This document shows, piece by piece, positions 34,610 through 43,348 of a stretch of 64,000 bases of DNA. Position 1 is the first letter of the stretch, and each line of letters begins with the position of its first letter. The notes beneath the pieces were generated by a model, which saw only the letters and a list, made by a program, of their open reading frames with translations, was not told the DNA's origin and ran no database searches. The position numbers and the translations under genes were made by a program. Where the stretch lies: positions 586,269 to 650,268 of the forward strand of contig NZ_AADV02000002.1 in assembly GCF_000167195.1 (NCBI RefSeq). Reading direction: 5' to 3'. The DNA comes from Crocosphaera watsonii WH 8501. Lineage in GTDB: Bacteria; Cyanobacteriota; Cyanobacteriia; Cyanobacteriales; Microcystaceae.

Positions 34610-34630
34610 TTAGCGTAAATTTTACGCTAA
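34610..34630. promoter_or_regulatory. Left-end palindrome TTAGCGTA-N5-TACGCTAA
   Basis: A perfect inverted repeat with AATTT at the centre lies 24 bp inside the left IS end. It is part of the terminal inverted repeat. Confidence 0.65.
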
Positions 34631-34718
34631 ACATATCTCCAGAGCTAAAATAGAGAATTAAGGTGATTTTAAAAACTCTCTTTCCATCTTTTTAGGGGAT
34701 TTTAAATATTAAATAGCT

Positions 34719-35114
34719 TCATTCAGTTTCGGTTCCAATATAGATATCTAAGTAGCTTTCAGTTAGAGATTGAATGACTCGTTCTAATTCATCAATGAGA
34801 TTTCTTCTAGTGAGTTTTTCTACAGCATCAATATGAGCAGAACTTCCGGCTCGTCCTAAATATTTATATTTGGTTTTTTTCTCATTATTAGTGGCCATAG
34901 GAAAAATTGATTCAGCAGCCTGTAGTTTATAATACCAGTAGATTGTTCCCTTTCCATTAACCTGATAACGAATAATATGACAATTAGCTGGTGCTACTTC
35001 CCCTTCCCGTTCAATTTTCTTTATTTTCTGTTTAAGAGAGCGAATTAGACTCTTAATTTGTTTGGCTCTCAGGTGGACATCTTGACTGGTCTTAAGTTCG
35101 GAATGTGATGACAT
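34719..35114 (-). CDS. IS accessory protein, unknown
   Basis: A 131-residue basic protein (start ATG at 35114 with AAGG just upstream; a TTG at 35132 is possible). The N-terminal half is a Lys/Arg/Leu-rich helix (HLRAKQIKSLIRSLKQKIKK), then CHIIRYQVNGKGTIYWYYKLQA, and a C-terminal ELERVIQSLTESYLDIYI. It is divergent from the transposase and shares its control region with a palindrome. A second copy at 20.6 kb confirms that it travels with the element. A DNA-binding regulator or transposition helper is plausible; I recognise no characterised family. Confidence 0.75.
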   Translation of the reverse strand: MSSHSELKTSQDVHLRAKQIKSLIRSLKQKIKKIEREGEVAPANCHIIRYQVNGKGTIYWYYKLQAAESIFPMATNNEKKTKYKYLGRAGSSAHIDAVEKLTRRNLIDELERVIQSLTESYLDIYIGTETE

Positions 35115-35148
35115 TAGCCTTAACTGTAACAAACAACCTCTTTTGATG

Positions 35149-35169
35149 TTAGCGTATATATTCCGCTAA
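35149..35169. promoter_or_regulatory. Central palindrome of the IS (one mismatch)
   Basis: TTAGCGTA-TATAT-TCCGCTAA lies between the divergent accessory and transposase genes, 25 bp before the transposase ATG. The same site in copy 1 is perfect. It has the same arms as the palindromes at both IS ends. Confidence 0.65.
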
Positions 35170-35193
35170 TTTATAAGGTAATAAATTTTAAAA

Positions 35194-36633
35194 ATGACCA
35201 AAAATGAAACGGCTACGTCTGTCGAGGAATTCCTGGTGTGGAGGTCTAACCTCTTCCAAGGACTAAAAGCTAGAAAAGAAACTATTATAGAATTACTCGA
35301 TGCCCTCTCCAGTAACCAACAAGCTCACTCAGTCGTTGAATTGTCTCTCAATCCTTTATTTAGAAGAGATTATAACAGTTTATATAGAGGAATTCAAGAG
35401 TTTTTACCCACTCAAACTGACCCTAATTATGAACAGAGAATTGAGACTTTATTTTCAGCGGTATCGAGAACAATTCCTCCCACTTCAAAACATTATAACT
35501 TATTTGGTATTGACACAACTCCCTGTCCACGACGGTTTGCCGAAACGTTAGCGGATAAAACCTTTATTCATTACCCCAATCCAATTAAGGGAAATAAACC
35601 CATTAATATTGGACATTGTTATTCCGTTGTCTGCGCTTTACCTGACCAAATAGACACAGAAAAAGTCCCTTGGGCTGTCCCCTTATCAGGAGAGCGAGTC
35701 CCCTCTAAACATAAAGGAGTAAATCAAGGCAATCAACAACTAAAAAAAATCTGGCAAAGTTCTTTATTTTCTGATAAATTATCTGTCTTAGTGGCTGATA
35801 GTGACTACAGCCAAAAGGATTTTATTGGGGAACAAGTTAAGCATGAAGACGTAGTTACTATTACAAGAGTTAGAAGTGACCGAGTTTTTTATCGTCAATT
35901 TATTCGGGACCCAAATCAAGCCAAAACTTCGGGACATCCCCGTTGGTATGGGGATAAATTTGACCTTAAAGATGACCAAACTTGGACTGAACCTGATGAA
36001 GTTCATTATGTTCCCTTTACAACGAAAAAAGGTCGTCAATTAACAGTGACTATTTCGGGATGGAAACAGATGTTAATGAGAGGAACTAAAAACTATAAAA
36101 TGAACAATCACCCCTTTACTTTACTCCAGATTGTTGTCAGAGATCAAGAAAGAAATAGTATTTGGAAACCTATGTGGCTTATTGTTATTGGTTCTCGGCG
36201 CGATGAGTTAAGTTTAGTTGATTGTTATCAGTGTTATCGACAACGTTATGACATGGAACATCTTTTTCGATTTGGTAAACAAAGATTATTGATGACATCT
36301 TATTTAACTCCCGATGTACATCATGAAGAAAATTGGTTTAAACTAACACTTCTTTCTTATGTAAATTTGTGGGCTGCCAGAAAATTAGCTGTGGTTTTAC
36401 CCCGTGATTGGGAACAGTATTTGAAGACTAATAAATCCATCAAAATCACCCCTAGTCTAGTTCAAAGAGACTTTTCAAGAATAATTACGACCTTGGGGAC
36501 TTTCGCCAAATTTCCCAAACGTCGAGGTTTTTCTTCCGGACGTATTAAAGGTTACAAAAAAGCCCCACGAACTCGTCATGATGTTATCAAGAAAGGGAGC
36601 AAAAAATCAACTGAAAACTTAAAAGCTCCTTAG
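35194..36633 (+). CDS. IS4-type DDE transposase (YREK signature), intact
   Basis: A 479-residue transposase. The first Asp is in LFGIDTTPCPRR, the second in VLVADSDYSQKDF, and the Glu lies in a perfect IS4-type Y-x2-R-x3-E-x6-K signature, YRQRYDMEHLFRFGK. The N-terminal 60 residues are helical and may bind DNA. The C-terminus is basic. It cuts and rejoins the element ends. No frameshift or stop is present, so this copy could supply transposase to both elements. Confidence 0.92.
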   Translation: MTKNETATSVEEFLVWRSNLFQGLKARKETIIELLDALSSNQQAHSVVELSLNPLFRRDYNSLYRGIQEFLPTQTDPNYEQRIETLFSAVSRTIPPTSKHYNLFGIDTTPCPRRFAETLADKTFIHYPNPIKGNKPINIGHCYSVVCALPDQIDTEKVPWAVPLSGERVPSKHKGVNQGNQQLKKIWQSSLFSDKLSVLVADSDYSQKDFIGEQVKHEDVVTITRVRSDRVFYRQFIRDPNQAKTSGHPRWYGDKFDLKDDQTWTEPDEVHYVPFTTKKGRQLTVTISGWKQMLMRGTKNYKMNNHPFTLLQIVVRDQERNSIWKPMWLIVIGSRRDELSLVDCYQCYRQRYDMEHLFRFGKQRLLMTSYLTPDVHHEENWFKLTLLSYVNLWAARKLAVVLPRDWEQYLKTNKSIKITPSLVQRDFSRIITTLGTFAKFPKRRGFSSGRIKGYKKAPRTRHDVIKKGSKKSTENLKAP

Positions 36634-36715
36634 TTTTCCTCAGAATCTATAGATTAGCCCTATTTGTCAGCCAATTTTATTGACTGATACAGAGCCGATA
36701 TTTTGGGATTTTAGT

Positions 36716-36736
36716 TTAGCGTAAAATATACGCTAA
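36716..36736. promoter_or_regulatory. Right-end palindrome TTAGCGTA-N5-TACGCTAA
   Basis: A perfect inverted repeat with AAATA at the centre lies 24 bp inside the right IS end, mirroring the left end. The equivalent in copy 1 (22217-22237) has one mismatch. Confidence 0.65.
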
Positions 36737-36762
36737 CAAACTTTTTTTATCCAAAGTCCAAT

Positions 36763-37080
36763 CGGGACAATATCCATAGTTTTGATTTAGTTAATGCTTT
36801 TTATCACTTTTATCAAAACCCCAGAGTAGCAGAGGTTTATAACATTGGAGGTAGTCGTCATAGTAATTGTTCGATGTTAGAAGCTATCCAACATTGTGAA
36901 GCAATTAGTGATAAAAAACTCGATTGGAAGTATGTTGAAACAAATCGCATTGGGGATCATGTTTGGTGGATTAGTGATGTTCAAAAATTCAAAAATCACT
37001 ATCCCAGTTGGGAATTAACCTATAATGTTATCGATATTCTTAAGGAAATTTATCAAGATAACATAGAAAGATGGGTATAA
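36763..37080 (+). pseudogene. CDP-paratose 2-epimerase-like protein, C-terminal fragment
   Basis: The frame starts at the IS border without a start codon and reads [20 protein letters not shown], then [19 protein letters not shown] and a normal C-terminus. This matches the final third of NAD-dependent epimerase/dehydratases of the CDP-tyvelose/paratose epimerase group. The Rossmann half and catalytic residues are absent. It is a remnant of a nucleotide-sugar gene cut during IS-associated rearrangement. Confidence 0.8.
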
Positions 37081-37235
37081 ATTTCTTAAAAAATGCTACA
37101 AATAAAGAAAACATTAAGATTTATGGTCTTTTTATCTAAATGTCAGAAAATGTTGACAGAAAGGAAAATCATGGATAATGTATGAAGTTTAAAGTCGTTA
37201 TTTTTAACTGGTAACTGCTAACTGGTAACTGATAT

Positions 37236-38096
37236 TTAAGCGACTTTAATCAACACTTTTTCTCCACTTCGTTTCACAGGATAAGCTTCTAAAAACATTC
37301 CTGGAGATGTGAGACATTCTCCAGTTTCTAAGCGATACTTAAACCCATGATGTAAACAGGTTAAAACACCGTTTTCTACTTCTCCTGTATCCAATGGCAT
37401 CGCTAAGTGCATACAACTGTTACGATAACCTTTGATTATGTTATTTTTTCTGACTAAAATTAACTTTAACCCTTCAACTTCTAAGGGTAAAATTCCTCCA
37501 TTGGGAATCTCATCTACTCTAGCTAAGGCAACCCAACCAGCGTCTTGTGAAGTAGCAAAAGGACTATCAATTTTTTCTCCTGTATAAGTTACCGTATGAT
37601 TAACAGAAATAACCTTGGTAATTTCAGGACAGTAGGTTTTTATCGCTTGTTCAACACCCTGTTTCATGGTTAAAGTAGAAGCAGGACAATTACTACAAGT
37701 TCCCACTAATTGAACTTCTACAGTATCCGGTAATTTGATGGCAACTAATTCTACGTCACCGTGATGACTTTTCAACCCTGGCCTGACGCTTTCTAATGCT
37801 TGTTCGATACGTTTTTCTAGGGGAGGTGTGGGGGGTTTAATTAAGTCGTGATAGCGCAGAATTCCATAAACTAATTCATCTTCTACTGCCTCACGTAAAG
37901 CAGGTAAGGCTTCTTTTTTAACAGTTTTAATGAGACGAGTTAAAGCTTCTTTGTGTAAGCTTTCAATAGCTTCTTTTAATCTTTCTACTACAACCTGTTG
38001 ATTCTTATCCCATTGAATTACTATCTGTTCATAACGTCCAATTTCTGCAATTAGGTCTTCTAAACTTTGTCTTTTTTCTGTTGTTAATTGTGTCAT
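37236..38096 (-). CDS. NifU-domain / Rieske-domain fusion protein (hydrogenase accessory type)
   Basis: A 286-residue protein. Residues 1-90 are helical. A NifU C-terminal-type domain follows with CSNC at 134-137 (Fe-S scaffold cysteines). A Rieske-type [2Fe-2S] domain has C228-x-H230 and C247-x2-H250. The same fusion is found next to hup/hyp genes in heterocystous cyanobacteria (alr0692-like), where a role in uptake-hydrogenase small-subunit Fe-S assembly has been proposed. Here it is the last of four minus-strand genes with a matching set of neighbours. Confidence 0.82.
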   Translation of the reverse strand: MTQLTTEKRQSLEDLIAEIGRYEQIVIQWDKNQQVVVERLKEAIESLHKEALTRLIKTVKKEALPALREAVEDELVYGILRYHDLIKPPTPPLEKRIEQALESVRPGLKSHHGDVELVAIKLPDTVEVQLVGTCSNCPASTLTMKQGVEQAIKTYCPEITKVISVNHTVTYTGEKIDSPFATSQDAGWVALARVDEIPNGGILPLEVEGLKLILVRKNNIIKGYRNSCMHLAMPLDTGEVENGVLTCLHHGFKYRLETGECLTSPGMFLEAYPVKRSGEKVLIKVA

Positions 38097-38138
38097 TTTT
38101 TTATTATTATTTTAACTAAAAATATTCTGGGGAAGTAG

Positions 38139-38193
38139 GGTGGGCAAAGTTTAAAAAGATTATCATGTAATCAAGAAATTTTTTTTGCCCACC
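38139..38193. repeat. Dispersed hairpin repeat GGTGGGCAAA...TTTGCCCACC
   Basis: GGTGGGCAAA (38139-38148) and TTTGCCCACC (38184-38193) are perfect arms around a 35-base loop, between the NifU-Rieske gene and the small membrane gene. The same arms occur at 58354-58410. Confidence 0.7.
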
Positions 38194-38316
38194 TTAAAAC
38201 CATTAATTATAGCATTACGAATTATGGTCAGGACTTTATACAGATTAAGTCTTTACTAGGAATAACAATTATCAATTATCCACTGTCCATTTTCCATTAT
38301 TTTTGTCCTGCTAAAT

Positions 38317-38547
38317 TTACTTCATTTTCACATCTTTGAGTAAAAATGGCATCATCATTCCTGTTACTAGACTAGAAACGGTAATCACAAAAGCAAGATT
38401 TAAGCCCATCTCACCTAAGCCAACTAATAACAAAGATCCAATCAAAACCCCCAAAGTTAACTGACGATAAAAATAACCAGGGTTGCGGAATAATTTACCT
38501 TTAAAAAATAACTTTGCTGAGTACCAAGCTAAATCTAACATAATCAA
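38317..38547 (-). CDS. Small membrane protein, hydrogenase-accessory neighbour
   Basis: A 76-residue protein with two hydrophobic segments (about 28-43 and 49-68). I infer that it corresponds to one of the small membrane proteins (asr0689/asr0690-type) beside the NifU-Rieske gene in other cyanobacteria. The gap to the upstream small gene is only 6 bp. No catalytic motif. Confidence 0.65.
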   Translation of the reverse strand: MIMLDLAWYSAKLFFKGKLFRNPGYFYRQLTLGVLIGSLLLVGLGEMGLNLAFVITVSSLVTGMMMPFLLKDVKMK

Positions 38548-38553
38548 AAACTC

Positions 38554-38823
38554 CTAGACAAATTTGAGAACAACTAAACCAATAGCAGCCACAGGAAGCA
38601 CTCCTGCCGGACCGAATAAACCCCCTAAAATGGCTGCTAATTCATAGCCTAAATCTTTTCCAGCTAAAAGAATGCCACCGATCGCCCCGGCAATCATAGA
38701 AATAAAACCAGCAAAAAATAACCAAAAAATTCCTGTAATGATAGTAATTTCTCCCGTTACTACATTAGTCAAAAAATCCTGAATACTGGGATTATTGGCG
38801 ACGTATGCGATCAAATCGTTCAT
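38554..38823 (-). CDS. Small Gly-rich membrane protein, hydrogenase-accessory neighbour
   Basis: An 89-residue protein with two Gly/Ala-rich membrane segments (about 27-50 and 58-88; IAGAIGGILLAG, LGGLFGPAGVLPVAAIGL). It lies 61 bp downstream of the TPR gene and 6 bp upstream of the second small membrane gene. It probably forms a membrane site for the neighbouring NifU-Rieske protein; this is inference from gene order. Confidence 0.65.
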   Translation of the reverse strand: MNDLIAYVANNPSIQDFLTNVVTGEITIITGIFWLFFAGFISMIAGAIGGILLAGKDLGYELAAILGGLFGPAGVLPVAAIGLVVLKFV

Positions 38824-38884
38824 AGATACAAGTCTCCTAATATTAACTAGAGTACAAACTTTTTCATCTCAATATTATGTAGCG

Positions 38885-39862
38885 TTATTGAGAAAATGCT
38901 GCTATTTCTCTGTCGATGTCTTGTAACATTTCTGTGACAATATTCACCCGTTCCCATTGTCCATAGTCCCCGAATATTTGTTTAGCTTCTTGATAGTAAG
39001 CTTGGGATTGTTTTAAATTATTGGGGTTTCCTGCTTCTGGGTGTTCAACATCATCCGGTAAGTTAAACAAAACATTGGCTTTATTAGCAATAGTATTTGC
39101 GTATTCCATGGGCGTATCTTGTCGGCTTCTTACCTTCAACGCCTCATCATAAGCTGCTAATGCTTTCAAATTATTGTCAATGGGATGGGTAGTATTAAGA
39201 TACTGTAGGGCGTTGGCTAAATTATTTTGTAGCATGGCGTATTCACTAGGATGATCGATCAATGTCACCCATTTCAAGGCCGCCTCAAATGACTGTACTG
39301 CCATACCTTGACGCATTTTTTCCTGATCGGGACTCAATGGTAAAGACAGATAAGCGATCGCAATATTGTTCTGTAAAATAGCAAATTCTTGGGGATAACT
39401 TTCACCAGTGAACACTTTCGCTGCCTTTTGATAAGCTTGGATGGCCTCTTGCATGGTAGCCTGGCGGAAGTTAACCAAACCCTGTAACACCACCCCTAAG
39501 TTCATTTGCGTTTCTCCTATTTCTTCAGGGGAAGCGTGTTCTTCTAAAATAGGCAAAGCGGTTTCATAGGCGGTTTTAGCCTCTAATAATAATTCTGCTC
39601 CTTCACTGGGAATAGTCCTTAAAGCTGTCCCCATCCCCGATAAACATCTAGCTTTCAATAAAGGCAGATCAGGGGTGGCTAATTCTAAACCTCTGCGGTA
39701 AAGTAAAACAGCATCCTCTAGTTGTTGGCTATTTTTGGGTTTCTTTTGCAACCCGGCCGCCATTTCTATCAACATTTCCACTTTTTCCGCTAAAGTAGCT
39801 GTTTCAGACTCGATCGCAGCTAGGGCAGCCTTTACATTGGCATCACTAATAGTCGGTGTCAC
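38885..39862 (-). CDS. Tetratricopeptide-repeat protein, hydrogenase-accessory neighbour
   Basis: A 325-residue soluble protein made of TPR-like helical pairs, recognisable in LLYRRGLELATPDLPLLKAR, IQAYQKAAKVFT and LQNNLANALQYL. There is no signal peptide. A TPR protein in this position, followed by two small membrane proteins and NifU-Rieske, resembles the asr0689-alr0692 set between hup and hyp genes in Nostoc. It probably acts as a protein-binding scaffold. No hup or hyp gene is in the window. Confidence 0.78.
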   Translation of the reverse strand: MTPTISDANVKAALAAIESETATLAEKVEMLIEMAAGLQKKPKNSQQLEDAVLLYRRGLELATPDLPLLKARCLSGMGTALRTIPSEGAELLLEAKTAYETALPILEEHASPEEIGETQMNLGVVLQGLVNFRQATMQEAIQAYQKAAKVFTGESYPQEFAILQNNIAIAYLSLPLSPDQEKMRQGMAVQSFEAALKWVTLIDHPSEYAMLQNNLANALQYLNTTHPIDNNLKALAAYDEALKVRSRQDTPMEYANTIANKANVLFNLPDDVEHPEAGNPNNLKQSQAYYQEAKQIFGDYGQWERVNIVTEMLQDIDREIAAFSQ

Positions 39863-40513
39863 GGTATTAAATATAATTGATAAGTGTTCGCGAAAACAAC
39901 TAACAAACCTTTGTATACTGGTTCATTAATTAGAGATTGTTTCTAGACTGTACAAGCAGGATGCTGATGTTACAGTTTTTTTATGATTATCTGTCCTACT
40001 CAACTCTATTTAAGCAATAGGTTCATGACTTGTTGATATTTCTTGCTTTTTTCTTAAGATTAGTCTCAGAAAACGTTGTTTTGATGGGAACCAAATAGGT
40101 TTGTCTAGGGCAAAGGTAGGTTTGATGAAGCAGTGGCACAAAATATCTAATCATTACGTCTATGAGTTTGAACGAAATTTTTCGCTCAGTCCCCATATTC
40201 GATCTTTGATTTAGGCTTGTGCTAAGCCGATGGGAAGTATGGGGTTAGCAAAAAGCAGGACTTGTGTTATCTTAAAAGGAACGAGCATATTTACAAGGTA
40301 CGGTGAAGAATTTTATTCACATACAGGACCTTCTGCCCGACCTGCAATTATCTATATCGATTTATTGCTTTTACTGAGGAATTAGTAAGCCAAAGTCTTA
40401 CAATTCGGTGTGGACACCACCTTTCTCGGTAACACCTTTAATCGGTGAAAAAGAATCCCCAACTATAATCTAAGATTTAGTTGGTGGAGTGTTCAAACAA
40501 GGGAGACTGCGCC
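39863..40513. other. 650-bp gene-free region with possible structured leader
   Basis: No convincing gene on either strand. The region holds a 29-codon frame at 40128-40217 (MKQWHKISNHYVYEFERNF...) with a weak AGG upstream. Near the Rieske gene there are short inverted repeats: GGTGT-GG-ACACC (40410-40421) and CACC-N6/7-GGTG (40434-40448). This may be a long regulated leader of the Rieske gene or a small RNA locus. I cannot name one. Confidence 0.35.
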
Positions 40514-41563
40514 ATGACCACCCTATTGCGTAACTGTTGGTATGTTGCCTTACCTGGAAAAGACCTTAAGCCAGGCAAAATGGTGCATAGGAAAATGCTT
40601 GGTGAACCCGTTCTTATAGGACGACGTAAAGATGGACAAGTGTTCGCCATGCGTGATATTTGTCCCCATCGGGGTATCCCTCTACGGTATGGATGGATGG
40701 AGGGGGAAGATGTTTGTTGCTGTTATCATGGTTGGAGATTTAACACCGAAGATGGTGGTTGTCGGGAGATTCCGTCTCTAACAGAACACGATAATTTAGA
40801 TATTAGTCGCATAAAAATTCCTACCTATGCCTGTCGGGAAGTACAAGGACATATTTGGGTTTATTTTGCAGAGGATAGCAAAAAAGAAGTAGATCCAGCG
40901 GATATTCCCCCTGTCCCTACCATTCCTGACTTTGGTAAAATCGGCCCAGGGGTTTCAGAAACTATCCATTTCGCCTGTCACATTGACCATGCTATCATCG
41001 GGCTGATGGACCCGGCTCACGGTCCCTATGTTCATAGTTCCTGGTGGTGGCGTAGCGGCCCTCGTAAGTTCCGTGTCAAGGAAAAACAATACGAACCGGT
41101 TTCCCAAGGGTTTCGTCTTGTTCCTTATGATATGCCTGTGAGTGCGCGACCTTACAAAATTCTGGGTGATAATGTTTCTATTGAAATCGTTTTTGAATTA
41201 CCCAGTGTCAGGACAGAAATACTAAGAGGCGATCGCTATTCTGCTTGTTTATTAACTACGATCACCCCCATCGATGAAACGCAATGTATTGCTTTTCAGA
41301 GTATTTATTGGACAATTCCTTGGATGGGAGTGTTTAAACCTTTATTAAGTCTGTTAACCCGTAAATTCTTGGCACAGGATCGAGATGTGGTCATTCAACA
41401 ACAAGAAGGTTTGGCTTATAATCCTTCTCTAATGTTAATTGATGATGCCGATACTCAAGCTAAATGGTATTTTCGCATTAAATACGAATATCAAAAAGCA
41501 ATAGCGGAAAATCGACCCTTTAAAAATCCTATAGAACCAAAAATCCTACGTTGGAGAAGTTGA
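40514..41563 (+). CDS. Rieske non-heme iron oxygenase (PAO/TIC55-like)
   Basis: A 349-residue ring-hydroxylating-type oxygenase. The Rieske [2Fe-2S] domain has C50-x-H52 and C69-x2-H72. The catalytic domain has HIDHAIIGLMDPAHGPYVH, with His169 and His174 as likely mononuclear iron ligands. There is no clear C-terminal membrane segment, unlike some chloroplast relatives. It probably hydroxylates or oxidises a pigment or aromatic/terpenoid substrate using electrons from ferredoxin. I chose ATG at 40514, with GGGAG about 8 bases upstream, over GTG/ATG-like starts at 40481. Confidence 0.85.
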   Translation: MTTLLRNCWYVALPGKDLKPGKMVHRKMLGEPVLIGRRKDGQVFAMRDICPHRGIPLRYGWMEGEDVCCCYHGWRFNTEDGGCREIPSLTEHDNLDISRIKIPTYACREVQGHIWVYFAEDSKKEVDPADIPPVPTIPDFGKIGPGVSETIHFACHIDHAIIGLMDPAHGPYVHSSWWWRSGPRKFRVKEKQYEPVSQGFRLVPYDMPVSARPYKILGDNVSIEIVFELPSVRTEILRGDRYSACLLTTITPIDETQCIAFQSIYWTIPWMGVFKPLLSLLTRKFLAQDRDVVIQQQEGLAYNPSLMLIDDADTQAKWYFRIKYEYQKAIAENRPFKNPIEPKILRWRS

Positions 41564-41618
41564 ACTTTAAGATCAGTAAAAAACTATACATATACCTAAT
41601 AAAAGTAATCATTTAACT

Positions 41619-42116
41619 ATGTTTGGAACTCAAAAAATTGAACCAAAAGAAGGCCAAGAGTCCGTTTGGGATTATCCTCGGCCACCCCTTTTAGAACCTT
41701 GTAATAAACATATTAAAATTATCTTTAATGGTGTCACCATCGTTGATACAAAAAAAGCCTATCGTGTCTTAGAAACATCTCATCCTCCCTCTTATTATAT
41801 TCCTCCCGAAGATATCAAAATGGAATATGTACAACCTAGCCAACAACAATCTTTTTGTGAATGGAAAGGAGCAGGAAGTTATTACACCCTAAGTGTTAAA
41901 GATAAACAAGTGGTTAATGTTGCTTGGTATTACCCCAACCCTACCCCAGAGTTTACCGCTATCAAGGATTATGTTGCCTTTTATCCTGATCCGATGGATG
42001 AATGTTTAGTGGATGGGGAAACCGTGACACCGCAACCAGGAAACTTTTACGGAGGATGGATCACTTCTGATATCGTCGGACCATTTAAGGGTGGGCCTGG
42101 AAGTTGGGGATGGTAA
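41619..42116 (+). CDS. DUF427 family protein
   Basis: A 165-residue soluble protein with the DUF427 core: IKIIFNGVTIVDTKKAYRV, PPSYYIPPEDIKMEY, CEWKGAGSYYTL, NVAWYYPNP and VAFYP. The family is small and widespread and has no proven activity. It lies 55 bp after the Rieske oxygenase gene in the same direction, so the two may be co-transcribed. Confidence 0.85.
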   Translation: MFGTQKIEPKEGQESVWDYPRPPLLEPCNKHIKIIFNGVTIVDTKKAYRVLETSHPPSYYIPPEDIKMEYVQPSQQQSFCEWKGAGSYYTLSVKDKQVVNVAWYYPNPTPEFTAIKDYVAFYPDPMDECLVDGETVTPQPGNFYGGWITSDIVGPFKGGPGSWGW

Positions 42117-42166
42117 GTGTGGGAAGTGGGGAGTGGAGTGTGGGAAGTGGGGGAGTGTGGGGAGAT
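42117..42166. repeat. G-rich degenerate tandem repeat
   Basis: Immediately after the DUF427 stop, GTGTGGGAAGTGGGG-type units repeat about three times with variations. This is a purine-strand-biased stretch typical of short repeats in cyanobacterial intergenic DNA. Confidence 0.7.
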
Positions 42167-42266
42167 GGGTTAACTTCACAAAAGCTTTTGATTCAACGCC
42201 TTGTTTTAAGATTACAATTCGGTCAATGCCGATATTATTGAGAAGTTGGATTAGGAATTGATAGAT

Positions 42267-43325
42267 ATGGGTGAGTCAGAAAAAATATCAGTGGGAATTA
42301 TTGGTGCTTCGGGATATGGTGGAGTCCAATTAGTTAGACTATTACAAGAACATCCCTTGGTAGAAATTGTCTATTTAGGGGGTAAAGGGAGTGCTGGCCT
42401 TGCCTACTCTGAATTATATCCCCATTTAGGCCATGCAGTGGATCTAACCATTGAACCCATTGATGTCGAAGCGATCACTTCCCGTTGTCAGGTAGTATTT
42501 TTAGGATTACCTAATGGCCTTGCTTGTGATCTGGCTCCCCCACTGATTGAAAAAGGCTGCAAAGTATTAGACCTATCGGCTGATTATCGCTTCAAAAATC
42601 TAGAAACCTATAGCAATTGGTACAATAAAGACCGTAGCGACCTAGAAACTGCTAAAACCGCAGTTTACGGACTGCCTGAGCTATACCGTGATGAAATTAA
42701 ATCCGCTTCTCTGATCGGCTGCCCAGGGTGTTATCCCACTGCCAGTTTAATGGCTTTATCTCCTTTACTCAAACAAGGGTTGATCTTGCCTGAAACCACC
42801 ATCATTGATGCTAAGTCAGGAACATCCGGCGGAGGAAGACAAGCCAAAACCCATCTCTTACTAGCAGAAGCCGAAGGTTCATTCGGGGCTTATGGAGTAG
42901 CTAAACACCGTCATACCCCCGAAATTGAACAAATTTCTTCTGATTTAACAGGTCATGAAGTGAGAGTTCAGTTTACTCCTCATTTATTACCAATGGTTCG
43001 GGGAATTTTAGCCACGGTTTATGCCACCCTCAGAGATCCTGGGCTTGTCAGAGAGGATTTATTGACCATTTACAGTGCTTTTTATCGTTCCTCTCCTTTC
43101 GTGAAAATTTTGTCTAACGGGGTTTATCCGCAAACAAAGTGGGCTTGTTGGACGAATTTGTGTTACTTGGGTATCGAAACCGATCCCCGTACCGATCGCG
43201 TCATTGTTCTTTCTGCTATTGATAACTTGATCAAGGGACAAGCCGGACAAGCGGTACAATGTCTTAACATTATGATGGGATGGGAGGAAACTCTCGGTTT
43301 ACCTCAACTGGCTTTTTATCCCTAA
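42267..43325 (+). CDS. argC: N-acetyl-gamma-glutamyl-phosphate reductase
   Basis: A 352-residue enzyme that reduces N-acetylglutamyl-phosphate to the semialdehyde with NADPH in arginine synthesis. The N-terminal nucleotide motif is [17 protein letters not shown]. The catalytic cysteine is in [11 protein letters not shown]. The substrate-binding [10 protein letters not shown] and the C-terminal ATDNL-like [16 protein letters not shown] are present. Length is normal. I chose ATG at 42267, with AGGA upstream, over TTG at 42258. It is not in an arginine operon, as is usual in cyanobacteria. Confidence 0.95.
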   Translation: MGESEKISVGIIGASGYGGVQLVRLLQEHPLVEIVYLGGKGSAGLAYSELYPHLGHAVDLTIEPIDVEAITSRCQVVFLGLPNGLACDLAPPLIEKGCKVLDLSADYRFKNLETYSNWYNKDRSDLETAKTAVYGLPELYRDEIKSASLIGCPGCYPTASLMALSPLLKQGLILPETTIIDAKSGTSGGGRQAKTHLLLAEAEGSFGAYGVAKHRHTPEIEQISSDLTGHEVRVQFTPHLLPMVRGILATVYATLRDPGLVREDLLTIYSAFYRSSPFVKILSNGVYPQTKWACWTNLCYLGIETDPRTDRVIVLSAIDNLIKGQAGQAVQCLNIMMGWEETLGLPQLAFYP

Positions 43326-43348
43326 ATTATCCCTAAATTAATATCTTC

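Larger units (their letters stand above)
34586..36760 (+). mobile_element. Intact two-gene IS4-type insertion sequence (copy 2)
   Basis: The element is 2175 bp and is bounded by long imperfect inverted repeats of about 47 bp that start TGGACTTTGGATAAAAAA and contain TTGTTAGCG. It encodes a full-length YREK transposase on the plus strand and a divergent accessory gene on the minus strand. Each end carries the palindrome TTAGCGTA-N5-TACGCTAA, which also occurs between the genes. No clear target-site duplication is seen. The flanks belong to two different broken genes. Confidence 0.88.

Noticed and set aside
37236-38096. Part of a nif cluster (nifU)
   Set aside because: Only a NifU C-terminal-type domain is present, fused to a Rieske domain, and no nif genes are nearby. 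The gene set fits the hydrogenase accessory type better.
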